Shown: piece after piece, positions 43,498 through 51,134 of the stretch
How the letters are laid out: every line of letters begins with the position of its first letter
Numbering within the stretch: the stretch's first letter is position 1
Source: Vibrio hepatarius
GTDB lineage: Bacteria; Pseudomonadota; Gammaproteobacteria; Enterobacterales; Vibrionaceae
Length of the DNA: 64,000 nt
NCBI RefSeq assembly: GCF_011806575.1
Contig: NZ_JAATOO010000023.1
Coordinates: forward strand, 18,254 to 82,253
Reading direction: 5' to 3'
Position numbers and translations under genes: made by a program
Notes under the pieces: generated by a model
The model's input: only the letters and a program-made list of their open reading frames with translations
Databases searched by the model: none
Told to the model about the DNA's origin: nothing

Positions 43498-46287
43498 ATG
43501 GCTCGTATTCCAGACAATCCATTGATTTTAATTGATGGCTCTTCTTATCTATACCGTGCATTTCACGCTTATCCAGGCACCATGAGCAATGGTGATATCC
43601 CAACAAACGCCGTTTACGGTGTGGTAAACATGCTGCGTAGCATGATGCGCCAGTTCAACAGCGAGCGTATCGCGGTTGTATTTGACGCAAAGGGAAAAAC
43701 GTTCCGTGATGAGATGTACGCAGAATACAAAGCCAATCGTCCACCTATGCCAGACGACCTGCGTTGTCAGATTGAACCGCTACACGATGTGATCCGTGCG
43801 ATGGGACTACCGTTGATTTGTGTCCCGGGCGTCGAAGCCGATGACGTAATCGGTACTCTCGCGCATCAAGCATCGAAGCAGGGTATGCCAGTACTTATTA
43901 GTACCGGTGATAAAGATATGGCGCAGTTGGTGGATGACAATATCACCCTGATCAACACCATGACGAACGTGGTGATGGATCGCGAAGGTGTGATTGAAAA
44001 ATTTGGTATTCCACCTGAATTGATCATCGATTATCTCGCGCTGATGGGTGATAAAGTCGATAACATTCCTGGCGTACCTGGTGTGGGTGATAAAACCGCA
44101 ACGGCATTACTTCAAGGTATCGGCGGTTTAGACAAGCTGTATGAAAACCTTGATGATATTGCACCGCTTGGTTTCCGTGGTTCAAAAACCATGGCGAAGA
44201 AGCTGGTGGATAACAAAGACAACGCGATGCTGTCTTATGAGTTAGCGACGATCAAACTCGACGTTGAACTCGAAGAAACGCCAGACTCGCTGATCAAAAC
44301 CACGCCAAATAAAGATGAACTGATTAAGCTGTACGGCCAACTGGTATTCAAATCATGGTTGAATGAACTGCTCGACGGCGGTACAGGCGTAGTGGAAGCG
44401 GTAGAAAAATCAGGCGCGAGCGTGTCTTCTTCTAATCTTGCCCCTGAACTGGAAACACCAGCGGTTACCATCGACCGCAGCCAATACGAAACGATTCTGG
44501 ACGAAGAGACGTTCAACGCTTGGTTTGAAAAGCTAAAAGCAGCGGAGGTGTTTGCGTTTGATACGGAGACCGACAGCCTTGACTACATGGTCGCAAACCT
44601 CGTTGGTTTGTCGTTCGCGACTGAAGAAGGTGTGGCGGCTTATGTACCTGTTGCCCACGATTACTTAGACGCGCCAAAACAACTTGACCGCGATTGGGTA
44701 CTGGCGCAGCTAAAACCAATTTTAGAAGACGGCAGCCAAGCGAAAGTCGGCCAGAACCTTAAGTACGATGCTAGCGTGTTAGCGCGCTACGATATCGAGC
44801 TGAAAGGGATTAAATACGACACCATGTTGGCGTCTTACGTCTACAACAGTGTCGGCGGTAAACACGATATGGATAGCTTGGCGCTGCGCTTCCTTCAGCA
44901 CAGTTGCATCTCGTTTGAGCAAATTGCTGGCAAGGGCAAAAAGCAGCTGACTTTCAACCAAATCGAGCTGGAACAAGCGTCACCGTATGCAGCGGAAGAT
45001 GCAGACGTAACTCTGCGTCTACACAACCGCTTGATCGCCAACATTGAAAGCGATGACAAACTTAAAGCGATTTACGAACAGATTGAAGTCCCGCTGGTGC
45101 CTGTGTTATCTCGCATCGAACGTACCGGTGTTCTGATTGATGACATGAAGCTCTCTGCACAATCACAAGAAATTGCCCAGCGCTTGGATGAGCTAGAACA
45201 GAAAGCGTATGAAGTGGCAGAGCAAGAGTTCAATATGAACTCGCCAAAACAGCTACAAGCGATCTTGTTCGAGAAAATGGGATTACCAGTTGTTAAGAAA
45301 ACCCCTTCAGGCACGCCATCGACGAATGAAGAAGTACTGCAAGAGCTTGCGCTGGATTACCCACTACCAAAACTGATCTTGGAATATCGTGGTCTGGCGA
45401 AACTGAAGTCGACTTACACCGATAAGCTGCCGAAGATGATTAACCCTGAAACGGGCCGAGTACATACTTCTTACCATCAGGCGGTGACCGCGACGGGTCG
45501 TCTATCTTCAACCGATCCAAACTTGCAGAACATTCCAATCCGTAATGAAGAAGGTCGTCGTATCCGTCAGGCGTTTATCGCGCCACACGGCTACAAGATC
45601 ATGGCGGTCGACTACTCGCAGATTGAGCTACGCATTATGGCGCACTTATCGGGTGACAAAGCGTTACTTGAGGCGTTCCAGCAGGGTAAAGATATCCACG
45701 CGGCGACCGCGGCTGAGATCATTGGCGTCAACATCGAAGAGGTGACCAGCGAGCAACGTCGCCGAGCTAAAGCGGTAAACTTCGGTCTGATCTACGGTAT
45801 GAGCGCGTTTGGTCTGGCAAAACAGCTCGGCATTCCACGTGGTGAAGCGCAGCAGTACATGGACACTTACTTTGAGCGTTACCCTGGCGTGATGCAGTAC
45901 ATGGAAGACACGCGCAGTGCGGCGTCAGAGCAAGGCTACGTCGAGACGATTTTTGGTCGTCGTTTGCACTTGCCAGAAATTAAGTCTCGTAACGGTATGC
46001 GTCGTAAAGCGGCAGAACGCGCGGCGATTAACGCACCGATGCAAGGTACTGCGGCGGACATTATCAAGAAGGCGATGTTACTCGTCGACGAATGGATCCA
46101 AAAAGAAGGCGATGGTCGTGTGAAACTATTGATGCAAGTGCACGATGAATTGGTCTTTGAAGTTCAAGAGTCGTCTTTAGCCGAAATTGAAAGTAAAGTA
46201 CAAGAATTGATGGAATCTGCAGCACAGCTTGAAGTGCCTCTAGTGGCCGAAGCGGGTCACGGTGACAACTGGGATCAAGCGCACTAG
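43498..46287 (+). CDS. polA: PolA, DNA polymerase I
   Basis: A 929-residue DNA polymerase I with all three activities. The 5'-3' exonuclease domain is at the N-terminus (LILIDGSSYLYRAFHAYP; GVEADDVIGTLA; GDKVDNIPGVPGVGDKTA). The 3'-5' proofreading domain has FDTETDSLDY and the Asp pair near YAAEDADVTLRL. Polymerase motifs A (MAVDYSQIELRIMAHLSGD), B (RRRAKAVNFGLIYGMSAFGLA) and C (MQVHDELVFEV) are intact. Start ATG 43498. A terminator and spf follow. Confidence 0.97.
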   Translation: MARIPDNPLILIDGSSYLYRAFHAYPGTMSNGDIPTNAVYGVVNMLRSMMRQFNSERIAVVFDAKGKTFRDEMYAEYKANRPPMPDDLRCQIEPLHDVIRAMGLPLICVPGVEADDVIGTLAHQASKQGMPVLISTGDKDMAQLVDDNITLINTMTNVVMDREGVIEKFGIPPELIIDYLALMGDKVDNIPGVPGVGDKTATALLQGIGGLDKLYENLDDIAPLGFRGSKTMAKKLVDNKDNAMLSYELATIKLDVELEETPDSLIKTTPNKDELIKLYGQLVFKSWLNELLDGGTGVVEAVEKSGASVSSSNLAPELETPAVTIDRSQYETILDEETFNAWFEKLKAAEVFAFDTETDSLDYMVANLVGLSFATEEGVAAYVPVAHDYLDAPKQLDRDWVLAQLKPILEDGSQAKVGQNLKYDASVLARYDIELKGIKYDTMLASYVYNSVGGKHDMDSLALRFLQHSCISFEQIAGKGKKQLTFNQIELEQASPYAAEDADVTLRLHNRLIANIESDDKLKAIYEQIEVPLVPVLSRIERTGVLIDDMKLSAQSQEIAQRLDELEQKAYEVAEQEFNMNSPKQLQAILFEKMGLPVVKKTPSGTPSTNEEVLQELALDYPLPKLILEYRGLAKLKSTYTDKLPKMINPETGRVHTSYHQAVTATGRLSSTDPNLQNIPIRNEEGRRIRQAFIAPHGYKIMAVDYSQIELRIMAHLSGDKALLEAFQQGKDIHAATAAEIIGVNIEEVTSEQRRRAKAVNFGLIYGMSAFGLAKQLGIPRGEAQQYMDTYFERYPGVMQYMEDTRSAASEQGYVETIFGRRLHLPEIKSRNGMRRKAAERAAINAPMQGTAADIIKKAMLLVDEWIQKEGDGRVKLLMQVHDELVFEVQESSLAEIESKVQELMESAAQLEVPLVAEAGHGDNWDQAH

Positions 46288-46320
46288 ACACTATTTGAGC
46301 AATTTGGACTGATTTGTATG

Positions 46321-46348
46321 AGCTGGCGCACAAACGCCAGCTTTTTTT
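46321..46348 (+). terminator. polA terminator
   Basis: AGCTGGCG/CGCCAGCT with a CACAAA loop, then a T-tract. Confidence 0.88.
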
Positions 46349-46426
46349 TATCTCTAAATAAGATCTCAGATATCTTGGTAAAATGTAGTTTAATAAAACC
46401 TTAATGAAAAAAAACTACAAAAAGAG

Positions 46427-46455
46427 TTTTCATTTCTGACCAATTGTTGTACATT
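46427..46455 (+). promoter_or_regulatory. spf promoter
   Basis: TTTTCA (46427-46432), 17 bp, TACATT (46450-46455), ending 7 bases before the first base of Spot 42. CRP-dependent repression is known for E. coli spf; I did not find an unambiguous CRP site. Confidence 0.7.
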
Positions 46456-46462
46456 AAACGGC

Positions 46463-46569
46463 GTAGGGTACAGAGGTAAGATGTTCTATCTTTCAGACCT
46501 TTTGTTTCACGTTATTGGATTAGGCTGATTCAGCCGCCCCAGTCAGCTTTTGACTGGGGCGTTTTTTAT
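46463..46569 (+). ncRNA. spf: Spot 42 RNA
   Basis: The sequence matches E. coli Spot 42 almost throughout: GTAGGGTACAGAGGTAAG at the 5' end, the CTTTCAGACCTTTT unpaired region, and CCCCAGTCAGC-TTTTGA-CTGGGGC with TTTTTT as terminator. It lies between polA and engB as in E. coli. Spot 42 represses secondary carbon-use genes through Hfq in response to glucose. Confidence 0.96.
46481..46528 (+). CDS. spfP: SpfP-like 15-aa peptide inside Spot 42
   Basis: MFYLSDLLFHVIGLG, then TGA. AGAGG stands 4 bases before the ATG. E. coli Spot 42 encodes the 15-residue peptide SpfP at the same place, reported to act on CRP. Length is equal and differences are conservative, with the frame kept open. Expression here is inferred. 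Confidence 0.6.
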   Translation: MFYLSDLLFHVIGLG

Positions 46570-46958
46570 TGGGGCAAAGAAAACTTTTACAGCCCGACTA
46601 ATATCGATTTCACTTTATCTTGATGTTGTTTCCTTTCGCCACGCTTTACGCCATTTCCCTCGTTTTTGTTTGTAACTAAGCATAATTTTGTAATAAAACT
46701 CCATTCACACTTTTGTTATTTCAATACGAAAACCAAAGCATAGATCCTGCAATTTGGCTTATGAACTCATAGGTTATCTTTTTATTTATCAGCGCTTTAT
46801 AGTGGCGTTGTTAATGGTGATGGGAACATTTATGGGATGGGAAAAGGGGATTGCATATCGCGTCAGTTTCGACAATCCTTAGCACACAATAATTATTACT
46901 ACTATTTCTCTCCCGTTTCCCCGCCAGGATGGTGGGGATTTTTGTATCTGCGCTATAT
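46570..46958. other. Intergenic region between spf and engB, possible small RNA
   Basis: About 390 bases with no convincing gene. A Rho-independent terminator-like hairpin (CCCCGCC-AGGAT-GGTGGGG then ATTTTT, 46919-46943, plus strand) has no gene feeding it, since Spot 42 already ends at 46569. This suggests a separate plus-strand transcript. A 22-codon frame (46814-46882) lies in it but has a poor ribosome site. Confidence 0.35.
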
Positions 46959-46988
46959 AAAAAAGCCCCACTCGGTGAGTGAGGCTCT
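46959..46988 (-). terminator. engB terminator
   Basis: On the minus strand, AAAGAGCCTCACTC-ACC-GAGTGGGGCTTTTTT; one mismatch in the stem, then T's. Confidence 0.8.
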
Positions 46989-47004
46989 TTGATAATCTTA
47001 AACG

Positions 47005-47667
47005 TTATTCTTGCTCTTCGCTTTGCTGCTCTTCTTCAACAAGCTCTTCGACCACTGACTCTGCAAGTGCTGGTGCGAACCACTCGTCGAGTTTGCTACG
47101 AAGTACGTCGACACCAATACCTTTCAGTGAAGAGAATGCTGCCACGCTGACGTCACCGCCAAAACCTTTCGCGTCTTGTTTGATTTTCAGTACCTGTGCT
47201 TTACGCGCGCCGCTTTTCAGCTTGTCTGCTTTAGTCAGCAACACTTGCACTGGAATGCCGCTATCTACCGCCCAGTAGATCAGTTGTTGGTCGAGATCTT
47301 TCATTGGATGACGGATATCCATCAAAACCACGAGTCCTTTCAAACATTGGCGTTTTTGTAGATACTCGCCGAGAGACTTTTGCCACTTTTTCTTCATCTC
47401 AAGTGGGACCTGCGCGAAGCCGTACCCTGGCAAATCGACGATGTGGCAGCCGTCGGTGACTTTAAATAAGTTGATTAGCTGAGTTCGACCTGGTGTCTTA
47501 CTGGTTTTTGCTAAACTTTTCTGGTTCGTCAAGCGGTTAAGAGAGCTCGACTTACCGGCGTTGGAACGTCCTGCGAACGCAACTTCGATACCTTCATCTT
47601 CAGGCATGTGACGAATGTCAGGTGCGCTGGTGATGAAATGGGTGTTTTGATAATGAATTTTTACGCT
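47005..47667 (-). CDS. engB: EngB (YihA/YsxC) ribosome-biogenesis GTPase
   Basis: A 220-residue GTPase that binds the 50S subunit. G1 AGRSNAGKSSSLN, G3 VDLPGYGFAQVP, G4 LTKADKL and G5 FSSLKG are visible. GTG 47667 is taken as the start, because the family begins SVKIHYQNTHF and GGAG lies 7 bases upstream; ATG 47682 would add five residues. A charged C-terminal tail (Glu/Gln-rich) is Vibrio-like. Confidence 0.93.
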   Translation of the reverse strand, partial: SVKIHYQNTHFITSAPDIRHMPEDEGIEVAFAGRSNAGKSSSLNRLTNQKSLAKTSKTPGRTQLINLFKVTDGCHIVDLPGYGFAQVPLEMKKKWQKSLGEYLQKRQCLKGLVVLMDIRHPMKDLDQQLIYWAVDSGIPVQVLLTKADKLKSGARKAQVLKIKQDAKGFGGDVSVAAFSSLKGIGVDVLRSKLDEWFAPALAESVVEELVEEEQQSEEQE

Positions 47668-47818
47668 CACTGTTAACTCCATCTCGACTTTGTGTAGTCG
47701 ATTGATTACTTTTTTGTGAAATTGTGTAAAATAACCGTGCTCGGCATAAGGTCGCCTATTGTACCATGAGTGTTAACGCAGAGTGGTACTGGAAGCTTGA
47801 TAATTATAATGGAATGTC

Positions 47819-48436
47819 ATGAAGAAATTAGCGCTAATCTTGAGTCTTTTAGCCAGCTGCTCTGTGTGGGCCCAAGGCAGCATTGAAGCTGGTAAAGCAA
47901 AATCCCAAACTTGTGTTGCCTGCCATGGTGCTGATGGCAACAGTCAACTCGCAATGTACCCTAAACTTGCAGGTCAGCATGCTAAATATATTGAGAAGCA
48001 GCTGAAAGACCTGAAACTGGGTATGACTAGCAACGGTAAGCAAGGTCGTTACGACCCTGTAATGAGTGGTATGGCAATGCCACTGTCTGAGCAAGATATG
48101 CAAGATCTTGCTGCTTACTACGCTTCACTACCAATTTCTCCTAATACAACACCTGAAAATGTTGTAGAGAAAGGTAAATCTCTATACACCGCTGGTGATG
48201 CTGAGCGTGGCCTAACGGCTTGTATCGCTTGTCATGGCCCACGTGGTAACGGTACAGAGCTATCAGGTTTTCCTAAAATCTCTGGTCAGCACGCCGATTA
48301 CATCAAAGCTCAGCTAGAAAAATTCCGCGATGAAAAACGTGGTAACGACATGAACGCTATGATGCGTGACGTGGCTAAAAAGCTGACAGATGACGATATC
48401 GCTGTACTTTCGAAATACGTTGGTGGCCTACACTAA
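47819..48436 (+). CDS. Cytochrome c4, dihaem
   Basis: A 205-residue periplasmic dihaem cytochrome. The signal peptide ends in ASCSVWAQG. Two CxxCH haem sites occur (CVACHG and CIACHG), each followed by a methionine ligand region (MSGMAMPLSEQDM; NDMNAMMRD). It passes electrons to cytochrome oxidases, mainly the cbb3 type. A start is clear at ATG 47819. A terminator follows. Confidence 0.95.
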   Translation: MKKLALILSLLASCSVWAQGSIEAGKAKSQTCVACHGADGNSQLAMYPKLAGQHAKYIEKQLKDLKLGMTSNGKQGRYDPVMSGMAMPLSEQDMQDLAAYYASLPISPNTTPENVVEKGKSLYTAGDAERGLTACIACHGPRGNGTELSGFPKISGQHADYIKAQLEKFRDEKRGNDMNAMMRDVAKKLTDDDIAVLSKYVGGLH

Positions 48437-48470
48437 GCCCTACTTATTCGTTCGAGCACAAGTTGTACTG

Positions 48471-48500
48471 AAAAAGCCCAGAGTTGTCTCTGGGCTTTTT
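48471..48500 (+). terminator. Terminator after cytochrome c4
   Basis: AAAAAGCCCAGAG/CTCTGGGCTTTTT with a TTGT loop. Confidence 0.9.
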
Positions 48501-48699
48501 CATTTGATCGCTGTCACCGTGCAAGTTGGTATCCCATTTCTCTTCTCGCCATCTGCTTTGTGAGAGATCGGCTATTCGTGTTACTGAGATTGGTCGCGAC
48601 AACTCATTAAGTTATTGAAAAATATATCAGCTAAAATTTGACCTAAAAAAAGTGCCGAATATTTATTCGTGATGATTGCTTGGAAATATAATCGCAGTA
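48501..48699. promoter_or_regulatory. Upstream region of the Csr RNA
   Basis: About 200 bases without a gene. TATAAT (48687-48692) lies just before the predicted RNA start; no good -35 is at 17 bp, which fits activator dependence (VarA/GacA in vibrios). I saw no clear TGTAAG-N6-CTTACA GacA box. Confidence 0.5.
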
Positions 48700-49051
48700 A
48701 AGTGTTTACATCGGCAGGGGTGCTGATAAGGGAAATAAGACTAGGATGGTCTTAAAGGGATGCAGGCAAGGGATGCTTGTGAAATAAGTAAGGAAAGGGG
48801 TAAGCAGGATGCTTACTCGATAGGGATGGTCGACTTGTCTAATGGTTTAGACATTGTAAGGGAACCGGCTAAGGATTAGCCCCAATACAGGAAGTAACAC
48901 GGAAAGCCAAAATTCACTAGGATGGTGAAAAACGACACCTTTTGCAGGGAAAGCGCGAAAAACAAAAGGATATTTGGTGCACTATACTCGGTGCAACACA
49001 GTTTGGCCTTCGGGCATTTAGAAAGCGATGGGAATTTCCTATCGCTTTTTT
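48700..49051 (+). ncRNA. csrC: CsrB/CsrC-family CsrA-sequestering RNA
   Basis: About 350 nt with fifteen GGA triplets, mostly as AGGA or AGGGA with a following TG or A (AGGATG, AAGGGATG, CAGGATGC), many in the loops of short hairpins. This is the hallmark of RNAs that titrate CsrA. A terminator (AAAGCGAT-GGGAATTTCC-ATCGCTTT type, 49022-49048, then T's) ends it. It stands between engB and yihI, as csrC does in E. coli. Vibrios have three such RNAs (CsrB, CsrC, CsrD), so the letter is by synteny only. Confidence 0.85.
49022..49051 (+). terminator. Terminator of the Csr RNA
   Basis: AAAGCGATGGGAA pairs with TTTCCTATCGCTTT (one unpaired T), then seven T's. Confidence 0.9.
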
Positions 49052-49264
49052 TATATCTCACTTAACCCGCCTCTGGGTTTACTCCCCATTCTCGCCGCTA
49101 AAAGTCAGTGAACTAAAGTCTGAAGTACAAATTTATTTACCTCGTGATCCTGATTCATGCAGGATTCGAGAATATTTTCTTGAATCGATGATTATTTGTA
49201 CAATAGTGCTCCACTCTCAGGTCAGTTTCTGGTATGTTTCGCATCCCTGTTTGAGGATGGAACA

Positions 49265-49903
49265 ATGCACCACTGCCCACTTTGTCAAAGCTTGGATACT
49301 CAACATTACTTTGAAGATAAGCGCCGTGCGTATCTTCAGTGCTTGCAGTGTGAGCTAGTATTCGTCAATCCAGACCAAAGACTGGATGCGACGGAGGAAA
49401 AAGCTCACTACGACATGCACGAAAATGATCCAAATGACGAGGGCTATCGACGCTTTTTATCGCGGGTTGCTGACCCCATATTAGAGCGTATTGAGCCTGC
49501 ATCTCACGGGATAGATTTCGGTTGTGGTCCGGGACCTACGTTATCCATAATGTTGGAAGAGCAGGGCCACACAATGAGTTTGTACGATATCTACTATCAT
49601 CCTGATAAGAAGGTGTTAGAAAGACAGTACGACTTTATGACGTCCACAGAAGTTATCGAGCATCTTTATGATCCTGATAGCGTGTGGCAACAATGGTTAA
49701 ATTTGGTTAAGCCAGGTGGCTGGATTGGTCTGATGACCAAACTGGTTATCAATGTCGAAGCGTTTGCCAGTTGGCACTACAAGAATGACCCGACGCACGT
49801 GGTGTTCTTTAGCCGAAACACGTTTCAGTACTTGGCGGAGCGGGATCAGCTCGAGCTTGAATTTATTGGTAATGATGTAATTTTACTGAGGAAGCCCCAG
49901 TAA
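49265..49903 (+). CDS. Class I SAM methyltransferase with zinc-ribbon N-terminus
   Basis: A 212-residue protein. The N-terminus has two CxxC pairs (CPLC and CLQC, residues about 4-30) as a probable zinc knuckle. A methyltransferase core follows: GIDFGCGPGPTLSIMLEE (SAM motif I), TSTEVIEHLYDP, LVKPGGWIGLMTKL and HVVFFSRNTF. This is the Methyltransf_23-type architecture; the substrate is unknown. GAGGATGG precedes ATG 49265. Its stop overlaps the yihI start by one base, so the two are coupled. The 210 bases before it hold no recognised feature. Confidence 0.85.
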   Translation: MHHCPLCQSLDTQHYFEDKRRAYLQCLQCELVFVNPDQRLDATEEKAHYDMHENDPNDEGYRRFLSRVADPILERIEPASHGIDFGCGPGPTLSIMLEEQGHTMSLYDIYYHPDKKVLERQYDFMTSTEVIEHLYDPDSVWQQWLNLVKPGGWIGLMTKLVINVEAFASWHYKNDPTHVVFFSRNTFQYLAERDQLELEFIGNDVILLRKPQ

Positions 49904-50463
49904 TGAGCCGTAGTAAGAAAGCAAGATCAGGCGGTAACGGCGACGTAGTCGTTGTTCGTAACCGTACACAGTCAGACGTTGAAGGACGTCTGCGTAAAAG
50001 AGAGAAAAAGCGTAAAGGTCTAAAGACAGGTACGCGTAACTCAGAAGAAAAAGCACAGCAGCAGCGCAGCGCAGCTCAAAAACGTGACCCGCGTTTAGGC
50101 AGCAAGAAGAAAATTCCTCTCGTTGTTGAAGCAGCGAAGAAGCCAAGCAAGGCTGATCGCCGAGTAAACGCTGAGAAAGAACTTGAGATGCTTGAGAATG
50201 ACGCGCAGCTAAACGTATTGCTTGACCGTCTAGACAACGGTGAAAGCTTAGGCGCTGGTCTACAGAAATATGTCGACGAGAAGCTTGAGCGAATCGAAGT
50301 TCTGATGAAGCAGCTAGGTCTATACGAAGAGCCAGCGGAAGAAGAATTTGAAGAAGAAGTTGTCGTAGAACCAACCGTGAAAAAAGCGAGCAAAAAAGCC
50401 GCCACGGATGATGACCTACTATCGCAATTTGAAGACTTGGATCTGAACCAATTTAAAGGATAA
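49903..50463 (+). CDS. yihI: YihI, Der GTPase-activating protein
   Basis: A 186-residue basic protein matching YihI, which stimulates the GTPase Der and so affects 50S maturation. The N-terminal half is lysine/arginine-rich (KARSGGNGDVVVVRNRTQ; DPRLGSKKKIPL). The C-terminal half is acidic (EEFEEEVVVEPT). ATG 49903 overlaps the previous stop. Confidence 0.92.
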   Translation: MSRSKKARSGGNGDVVVVRNRTQSDVEGRLRKREKKRKGLKTGTRNSEEKAQQQRSAAQKRDPRLGSKKKIPLVVEAAKKPSKADRRVNAEKELEMLENDAQLNVLLDRLDNGESLGAGLQKYVDEKLERIEVLMKQLGLYEEPAEEEFEEEVVVEPTVKKASKKAATDDDLLSQFEDLDLNQFKG

Positions 50464-50472
50464 GAGCCCGTT

Positions 50473-50961
50473 ATGAATGTAACTGTGTTAGCCATTGCTG
50501 GTGGAATCATTATTCTCGGCTTAGCGTCTTATGCAGGTTACCTTCTGCTCCAGCTGAAAAAGCAAAAGGAGTTGCAAGAGCAGCATAAGCAATTAGCGGT
50601 CGAAAAACGCAACGCGAACATCTTCGAAAGCGTTCATGTGTTGTGTCTCGCAGGTATTCAAGGTCAATGCGACTTATCAGAGATCAGCATTCGTCTATAT
50701 AACATCATGGATTATGTCCAAGGTGACGACCGAGTGGATTTCGATAAAGAGTACCCAGCGACAGCTGAACTGTTTCATATTGTCAAAGACATGGCGCGCG
50801 GCGAAGACCGCCAACAGCTCGTGAAAAAAGAACGTATGAAACAGACTCTGGAACGTCAAAAGGCAGAATCTCGCCTGCAAGACGCGATCATTGAAGAGCT
50901 TACGCAGCTACAAAAAAAAGTTCAGCCTTTAAATAATCAGATCAACATTCAAATGATCTAG
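50473..50961 (+). CDS. DUF2489 membrane-anchored protein
   Basis: A 162-residue protein with one N-terminal helix (VTVLAIAGGIIILGLASYAGYLLL). A coiled-coil stretch follows, then a conserved soluble region (IFESVHVLCLAGIQGQCDLSEISIRLYNIMDY). DUF2489 is common after yihI in vibrios; no function is known. It is spaced 9 bases from yihI. Confidence 0.85.
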   Translation: MNVTVLAIAGGIIILGLASYAGYLLLQLKKQKELQEQHKQLAVEKRNANIFESVHVLCLAGIQGQCDLSEISIRLYNIMDYVQGDDRVDFDKEYPATAELFHIVKDMARGEDRQQLVKKERMKQTLERQKAESRLQDAIIEELTQLQKKVQPLNNQINIQMI

Positions 50962-51037
50962 CGAAACCCCGATGACTTCCTATGATCAGTAAGTGATCGG
51001 GTTATCAATTCCGAGCATTGTTACTCAAAAAGCGAAC

Positions 51038-51106
51038 TGTCTGGCAACGAGCGCCATTTTGCTGTGGCAAAATACGCGGCGATACGTAAGGCTTAGCCGC
51101 CAGACA
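51038..51106 (+). promoter_or_regulatory. Structured hemN leader
   Basis: TGTCTGGC (51038-51045) and GCCAGACA (51099-51106) are exact complements enclosing a smaller hairpin (ATTTTGC/GCAAAAT). If transcribed this would be a leader structure about 30 bases before hemN. Confidence 0.4.
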
Positions 51107-51134
51107 ATTATTACAGCCCAAATGGAAAAGCATC

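Noticed and set aside
46503..46518. TGTTTCACGT half of a parS site inside Spot 42
   Set aside because: The right half (TATTGG) does not match; it is coding/structural sequence of Spot 42 and SpfP.
46814..46882. 22-codon frame between spf and engB as a gene
   Set aside because: Poor ribosome site and no recognisable peptide; kept only as part of a possible small RNA region.
50990..51012. TGAT-N6-ATCAA near hemN as an FNR box
   Set aside because: FNR half-sites need a 4-base spacer; here it is 6.
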